Position numbers and translations under genes: made by a program. From Pseudomonadota bacterium (GTDB lineage: Bacteria; Desulfobacterota; Desulfobacteria; Desulfobacterales; Desulfosarcinaceae): 17,758 nt of DNA. The notes under the pieces are model-generated. The model saw nothing but the letters and a program-made list of their open reading frames with translations, did no database searches and was not told where the DNA came from. This document shows, one piece after another, positions 13,676 to 17,758 of the stretch (position 1 is the stretch's first letter; each line of letters begins with the position of its first letter). The DNA lies in assembly GCA_023435265.1 (NCBI GenBank), contig JAEYRZ010000161.1:1-17758 (forward strand), given 5' to 3'.

Positions 13676-14406
13676 ACGCGCGGACCCTTGGCGTCAACCT
13701 GTTGAGACCACGTGAGCGCGCCCTGGTTATAGCGCGCGACCGCCTCGCGCACGGTGATGTTCTCGAGATCCTGGGCCACCCGGATGCCGGCGGCGGCGAG
13801 CGCCTGAAACGCCTTGGGGCCGACATAGCCGGTCAGCACGGCCTGGACCCCGGCGCGGGCGACCGTTTCGGCGGCCTGGATGCCGGCGCCCTGGGCGCGG
13901 ACCTGCGCCTCGCCGTTCGCGACATATTCGTATTTCAGCGTTTGCGGGTCGATGACGATAAAGCCGGCGGCGCGGCCGAAGCGCGGATCGACCAGGTCTT
14001 CCAGGGTGGGGCCTTCACTGGTGACGGCGATGGTGTTCATGGCCGGGTTTTCCTTTCCTGTGACGCGCACGGTGTTTGCCGATGGATCGTTTTCGGTCTT
14101 CGCCGCATCGGCCGCAACGGTCTGCCCGGCAGCCGTATGAATGCGCAGCGCCAGGCCCCCGGTCAGCGCCCGGGCGACCGTGTTGCGCGCCGAAGACAGG
14201 ATTCGTCCGAAAGTCTGCCGTGAGACATGCATCCGCTGTGCCGCCTCCTGGTGGCTGAGTCCTTCGAGATCTGCCAGGCGGATGGCTTCCAAGCCATCCA
14301 GGGGCAGGTAGACTTCGGCCAACTCGCGCAGCGGCACCCCGCGCGGTTTGAAATAAGCCACCTCGGGTGTGATGTTGATCTTTCGGCATTTAAGCGGGCG
14401 CACCAT
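13672..14406 (-). CDS. DUF134 (HTH) - NifX fusion protein
   Basis: Residues 1-90 of this 244-residue protein are a DUF134 domain: RPLKCRKI, PRGVPLRELAEVYLPLDGLE, AIRLADLEGLSHQEAAQRMH and VSRQTFGRILSSAR, a helix-turn-helix of the sigma-70 region 4 kind. Residues 91-122 are a polar linker. Residues 123-235 are a NifX-type domain (MNTIAVTSEGPTLEDLVDPRFGR, GAGIQAAETV, VLTGYVGPKAFQAL). A metal-cluster sensor controlling its own operon is a reasonable inference. The start at 14406 aligns with the family N-terminus and has AAGGA 8 bases upstream; an ATG at 14415 adds MYA. M123 (14038-14040) is preceded by AAAGGA and could give a free NifX protein. It heads the ATPase pair on the minus strand. Confidence 0.92.
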   Translation of the reverse strand: MVRPLKCRKINITPEVAYFKPRGVPLRELAEVYLPLDGLEAIRLADLEGLSHQEAAQRMHVSRQTFGRILSSARNTVARALTGGLALRIHTAAGQTVAADAAKTENDPSANTVRVTGKENPAMNTIAVTSEGPTLEDLVDPRFGRAAGFIVIDPQTLKYEYVANGEAQVRAQGAGIQAAETVARAGVQAVLTGYVGPKAFQALAAAGIRVAQDLENITVREAVARYNQGALTWSQQVDAKGPRV

Positions 14407-14441
14407 GGCGTACATCCTTGATTATGAGCATTTGCCAATAA

Positions 14442-14470
14442 CGCGTACGCCTGCCGTGAAAGGATGTCAA
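14442..14470 (-). promoter_or_regulatory. Possible sigma-70 promoter of the DUF134-NifX/ATPase operon
   Basis: On the minus strand a perfect TTGACA (14465-14470) is followed after 17 bases by TACGCG (14442-14447), a poor -10 box. It is the best housekeeping-type candidate in the 357-base gap before the DUF134-NifX start. Confidence 0.3.
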
Positions 14471-14556
14471 GCATTAAAATCATACCAGTGATGGTTAACC
14501 TTATCACACGCCGGAACAGGGCTATTGGATCAATCTCGATTTATGAAATCATGCTC

Positions 14557-14568
14557 ATTATTAATAAT
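14557..14568. repeat. AT palindrome and related half-sites upstream of DUF134-NifX
   Basis: ATTATTAATAAT (14557-14568) is a perfect 12-base palindrome in an AT-rich stretch. TGCTCATTAT on the plus strand (14552-14561) recurs with one change as TGCTCATAAT on the minus strand (14423-14432), near the DUF134-NifX start. They could be operator half-sites. The rest of 14416-14763 holds no gene I can support. Confidence 0.25.
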
Positions 14569-14763
14569 CGAATGCCACAGTTTTGATGGATTCATAAAAA
14601 TAGGAATGCCCGCACAAAGGCAACCAGGTATCAGGGGTCTCAGGGTCCCAGTTCAATGGAACTCCTCTGTGTCCTTGGAATTCCACATACTGCCGGTCGC
14701 ATTCCCCTCGAACCGCGCCAGAATACGACGCGTTCAACCCGGTTGCGGAACAGCAGGCTGCAG

Positions 14764-17193
14764 CTAACTGCTCAGCGAGTAAACCACTTCCCGGTTCGTA
14801 TGGGAGAATTCGATCAACCCGCTTTGGACCATCTCCCACAGGCATGACGCGACCTGCTCGCGATTTTCGCGCAGCCGGCCGGTCAAATCTCCCAGATTGA
14901 ACGGTCCCCGGGAATTCTGCATCAGCAGGAGAAGTCGCTGCTGCAGGAATTCTTCGGCCAACACGGCGGAAAAATTACGGTCATAGTCCAGTGCATGCCG
15001 CTGGTCCCCGCGGTAGCTCTCTTCGCCCGGCCGCCGCAGCCCGGCAGACAGCAGGTGGCGCACGCGGGTGTTGTGCTTGATCAGATGGTACAGGGCATCC
15101 AGTTTTTCCTGGTCCTCCGGCCGTCTCACCAGCGGACCCATCGCTGCGATGGTGCGGGTGAAGCTTTCGACCGTGCGCACGAAATCTTCCGGCCGGTTCA
15201 GGTCCGCATGCGCCAGGGCGATGCGCTGCCGGTCGAAACCGCACAGGCTCAACAGTTTTTTGATGGTGCTGACCCTGCTCCAGGCGTGGTCCAGGCCGTA
15301 GGAGTGGTGGCAGGTTTCGGGCATGCAGCCGACCAGCAGCAGGCCGGGTGCGCCCTCCTTCAAGGCCAGCGCCATGACGCAGGCATCGATCTGGCCCACG
15401 CAGGGCACCCCCAGCAGGTGGATGCGCGGGTCGTACTTCAGCCCCTGCTTGCCGGCGATATCGGCCGCGGGCAGTCCCCCCCATCCGCAGACGAATGCCA
15501 TGCTTTCATCCGGTCCCAGCCGACGGGCCAGGGACGTCACGCGGGCCTCGCGTTGATCGTTGGTGTTGTTCTGCAGCACAAGCGCGTGGTAGGGGCAGGC
15601 CGCAGCACAGGTGCCGCCGCCGGTGCACACCATGGGGTCGACGATGCGCGGCAGCCCTCCGCCCGGGCCCTCCATGATCCCGATGCCGCCGCAGTCGCAC
15701 AACTCCTGGCACTGGCCGCAGCCGATGCATTTCTGCGGGTCCACGACACACACCAGCCGGGGAACAAACAGGTCGCCGGTCGCTGATTTCCGGTACAATT
15801 CGGCTGTCTTGGCGGCAGCCTGCCTTCCCTGGGACAGGGCATCGGGCAGGCTGCACGGAAAGCGGGCGCTGCCGGCCAGGTAGGTCTCTTCGCGGCCGAC
15901 CATCTCCGGCCTCACGCGGGCATGATGGCCGGTCAGAAAGCGGCCTTCCTTGTGCACGAGGCCCAGGGTACGGGCATTCTCGAGGGCCTCCCCCGAAACC
16001 GCGCGCTCGGCGGAGAGCACAAGATAGTCCCAGTGCAGCTCGTGCTCCACATGATCCGACAAGTTGCAGAAAGATAGAGAACCGTCCTGGACCGCGGGCC
16101 GCATGGATTTGTCATACGGTATCCAGAGAATATCCAGTTTGCGGTTCAGCGCGCGTTCGGCGGCCGAAAGGGGCACTTCCATCTGCTGATTGTACAGCAT
16201 CATGACCCTGGCGGAGGGTGAACATTGGCGGATGTGGACGGCCATTTGCCAGGCGCTCTTGGCGGAGAGGGCCGCAAACTCGGGCTGTCCATTTTCGTAA
16301 TCGCTGATCCAGAAGACCACCGTGCCCTTGGGGAACCCGGCACGCAGGATGTGCGCTTCCATTTCCGTGGGAATCAGGACCGTACGGCCGTCGTGTCCGA
16401 AGATGGGTTTGGGCGGGATGAAATCGGCATCCAGACAGGCGATGATGGCGCCCGCCGCATATTTCTCCTCTTCTCCGTGGGCATTGGTGAAGATCAGCCG
16501 GTAATCACCTGTCACGCCCGACAACCGCACCAGCCTGCACCCGGCCAGCACGGTGGCGTGGGGGCTGGACAGCGCCTCCTGCACCGTTTTCTTCAAGCGA
16601 TCATGGCTGGATTGTTCGCCCGGGTAGGTTTCGGGAAGATGCTCCATGACTTTTGCGGGATCGCCGTGCTTCAGCGTCAGGAAGTAATCCATTTTCTGGC
16701 GGGCCATCTCCGCGGCTGCCGCAAAGGAGGCGATGCCGTTGCCCACGATCATGACCGGGCCCTCGATCCTGGCACGTGTCAGGGTGCTGGGATGCAATGC
16801 CGCCATCTCGGCCACAGCGGCGCCGACCAGCTTGGCGGCCTTTTGGGCCTTCTGTTCTGGATCCAGATCCGATACGGCGGCCACGTGGCCGCGCAGATTG
16901 ATCATCTGGATCTGGCCTTTGAGCAGCTCCAGGGGGCGCAGCTGTTCTTCGAGCTTGTGCGCCATCAGGCGCTCCTCGCAGCCGGCCACGATGATGCGGT
17001 TCAACCCGTTTTGCAACGTCACCTGGGTGATATGTTCGATGCCCGGTTTCAAGCACGAATACGCCAATGTTTCGCAGTGCGCCACCTGGGGATCGTCGGC
17101 CAGTGTGGCTTGGAGTTTGGTTAAATCGATGAACGGTGCGATTTTGTCTCCGCACCGGCAGAGAAAGACACCGGTTCTTGCATGTGCGCTCAT
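14764..17193 (-). CDS. HdrA-like flavo-Fe-S protein fused to MvhD-like domain
   Basis: This 809-residue cytoplasmic electron-transfer protein has, in order, an HdrA-type N-terminal region (residues 8-140; C12, C14, C47, C71, with RIIVAGCEER and QMINLRGH), an FAD-binding Rossmann region (VMIVGNGIASFAAAAEMAR, 147-165), a ferredoxin region and an MvhD-like region (565-690). The ferredoxin region has a complete motif C489-C492-C495-C499 and an incomplete one, C523-x5-C529-x3-C533, with G526 in place of the second Cys. The MvhD region has C569, C598, C623 and C628 but GWG where canonical MvhD has a second Cys. The C-terminus (about 740-809) looks like a winged helix. The start at 17193 is chosen for GGAGGAAACC directly upstream. 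It lies 50 bases after the HoxU-like gene. By family it should pass electrons between NAD(P)H or hydrogenase modules and a heterodisulfide-reductase-type partner. Confidence 0.88.
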   Translation of the reverse strand: MSAHARTGVFLCRCGDKIAPFIDLTKLQATLADDPQVAHCETLAYSCLKPGIEHITQVTLQNGLNRIIVAGCEERLMAHKLEEQLRPLELLKGQIQMINLRGHVAAVSDLDPEQKAQKAAKLVGAAVAEMAALHPSTLTRARIEGPVMIVGNGIASFAAAAEMARQKMDYFLTLKHGDPAKVMEHLPETYPGEQSSHDRLKKTVQEALSSPHATVLAGCRLVRLSGVTGDYRLIFTNAHGEEEKYAAGAIIACLDADFIPPKPIFGHDGRTVLIPTEMEAHILRAGFPKGTVVFWISDYENGQPEFAALSAKSAWQMAVHIRQCSPSARVMMLYNQQMEVPLSAAERALNRKLDILWIPYDKSMRPAVQDGSLSFCNLSDHVEHELHWDYLVLSAERAVSGEALENARTLGLVHKEGRFLTGHHARVRPEMVGREETYLAGSARFPCSLPDALSQGRQAAAKTAELYRKSATGDLFVPRLVCVVDPQKCIGCGQCQELCDCGGIGIMEGPGGGLPRIVDPMVCTGGGTCAAACPYHALVLQNNTNDQREARVTSLARRLGPDESMAFVCGWGGLPAADIAGKQGLKYDPRIHLLGVPCVGQIDACVMALALKEGAPGLLLVGCMPETCHHSYGLDHAWSRVSTIKKLLSLCGFDRQRIALAHADLNRPEDFVRTVESFTRTIAAMGPLVRRPEDQEKLDALYHLIKHNTRVRHLLSAGLRRPGEESYRGDQRHALDYDRNFSAVLAEEFLQQRLLLLMQNSRGPFNLGDLTGRLRENREQVASCLWEMVQSGLIEFSHTNREVVYSLSS

Positions 17194-17243
17194 GGTTTCC
17201 TCCATTCGTTGATCTCTGACAACCGATCAGGGCAGAACGGCAA

Positions 17244-17758
17244 CTAACCCAGCTGGGTCAGGGCTGTGACCGGTTCTCCTCTGACTGAATCGAAAATGGC
17301 CTGCATGGCGCCGGTGGGGCAGATGGTCACGCAGCTGCCGCACGCCACGCATACATCCGTGGGCTTGGCAAAGGGCGCTCCGACCCGCTTGTGCACCCCG
17401 CGGTCCACAATGGCGATGGCCGAGAGGCCGACCACCTCTTCACAGGCCCGGGCGCACAGTCCGCAGACCATGCAGGTCTGCTGGGGATCGTGGCTTTTGA
17501 AGCGGGTGCCTTCGACGCCGTGGCGGGCTGCCAGTCGGGCGATTTCCGGGCTGCCCGGGCAGGCGGCCAGCAGCATTTCGAACACCCAGCGCCGGACATT
17601 GCGCACGCGTTCGGTCTGGGTAAACACCTGCAGTCCCTCGGCGACCGGGTAGATGCACGAGGCCACCAGTTTGGACCACGATCCCTCGCGCAGCTCGACC
17701 ATGCACAGGCGGCAGGCGCCGCTGGCGCGCACGGCCGGGTGAAAGCACAGGGTGGGTA
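17244..17758 (-). CDS. 2Fe-2S/4Fe-4S ferredoxin-type subunit (HoxU/NuoG N-terminal like), 5' truncated by window
   Basis: The visible 171 residues start inside the plant-type [2Fe-2S] domain (TLCFHPAV then GACRLCMVEL). They continue through a His/Cys-type linker region (VFEMLLAACPGSPEIARLA) to two [4Fe-4S] motifs, CMVCGLCARAC and CVACGSCVTICP. This domain order is that of HoxU, the N-terminal part of NuoG and the electron-input subunits of NAD-linked hydrogenases and formate dehydrogenases. The protein ends soon after the last cluster, so it is a short HoxU-like subunit without a catalytic domain. With the HdrA-MvhD-like gene 50 bases downstream, it suggests an electron-input module (NADH, H2 or formate) to an Hdr-type complex. 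The catalytic subunits would be beyond the window. Confidence 0.88.
   Translation of the reverse strand, partial: PTLCFHPAVRASGACRLCMVELREGSWSKLVASCIYPVAEGLQVFTQTERVRNVRRWVFEMLLAACPGSPEIARLAARHGVEGTRFKSHDPQQTCMVCGLCARACEEVVGLSAIAIVDRGVHKRVGAPFAKPTDVCVACGSCVTICPTGAMQAIFDSVRGEPVTALTQLG

Noticed and set aside
11926..13705. Long plus-strand ORFs (11926-13017 and 12764-13705)
   Set aside because: They are antisense to two ATPases with intact P-loop and cluster motifs.
14611..14626. Minus-strand TGGTTGCCTTTGTGCG as a sixth sigma-54 promoter
   Set aside because: GG-N10-GC spacing is met, but both boxes match poorly (TGGTTG, GTGCG) and the nearest start codon is about 200 bases away.
14525..14845. 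Small ORFs on both strands in the gap before DUF134-NifX
   Set aside because: No ribosome site and no recognisable domain; the minus-strand one (14561-14845) starts inside the HdrA-like gene in another frame.

Overview
The window looks like chromosome of a strictly anaerobic, GC-rich deltaproteobacterium (Desulfobacterota), most likely a sulfate reducer of the Desulfobacteraceae/Desulfosarcinaceae type. The grounds are a heterodisulfide-reductase-like selenoprotein, an HdrA/MvhD-like fusion, anaerobe-type scaffold/NifX/Mrp genes and several -24/-12 (sigma-54) promoters. The lineage is inferred from gene content and not from a marker gene. No rRNA, tRNA, CRISPR array or insertion sequence was seen.

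Layout. Positions 1-300 hold the end of a peroxiredoxin that lacks the resolving cysteine, followed by a hairpin. Positions 646-1962 (+) hold an HdrC/HdrD-type Fe-S oxidoreductase whose reading frame is interrupted by one TGA, read here as selenocysteine. A SECIS-like hairpin follows the TGA and a sigma-54 promoter precedes the gene. A hypothetical gene (2177-2536, +) then converges on a minus-strand operon (5396 to 2620): truncated DUF169-like protein, radical SAM protein, metallo-beta-lactamase-fold protein and DUF3783 protein. Divergent from it is a plus-strand operon (5654 to 9220): NifX-like protein with a frameshifted tail, IscU/NifU-like scaffold, two MinD/Mrp-type ATPases carrying inserted ferredoxin domains, a Cys-rich/winged-helix protein and a 2[4Fe-4S] ferredoxin. 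The two operons have facing sigma-54 promoters about 85 bp apart. A headless sigma-54 activator fragment follows (9221-9721).

The right half is on the minus strand. From right to left it holds a partial HoxU/NuoG-like ferredoxin subunit, an 809-aa HdrA-MvhD-like flavo-Fe-S protein, a DUF134-NifX fusion, a second pair of ferredoxin-MinD ATPases, then (from another sigma-54 promoter) a second NifX-like protein, a second scaffold, an FmdB-type zinc ribbon and a receiver-only protein. A 56-aa membrane protein with its own sigma-54 promoter comes last.

Taken together, the window carries two facing copies of a NifX + scaffold + paired ATPase module, with no nitrogenase structural genes. It resembles the orange-protein (ORP) locus of Desulfovibrio, which is encoded by divergent operons under sigma-54 control. 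My inference is a metal-sulfur-cluster assembly and carrier system co-regulated with Hdr-type redox proteins by sigma-54. The cluster made and its target are unknown.
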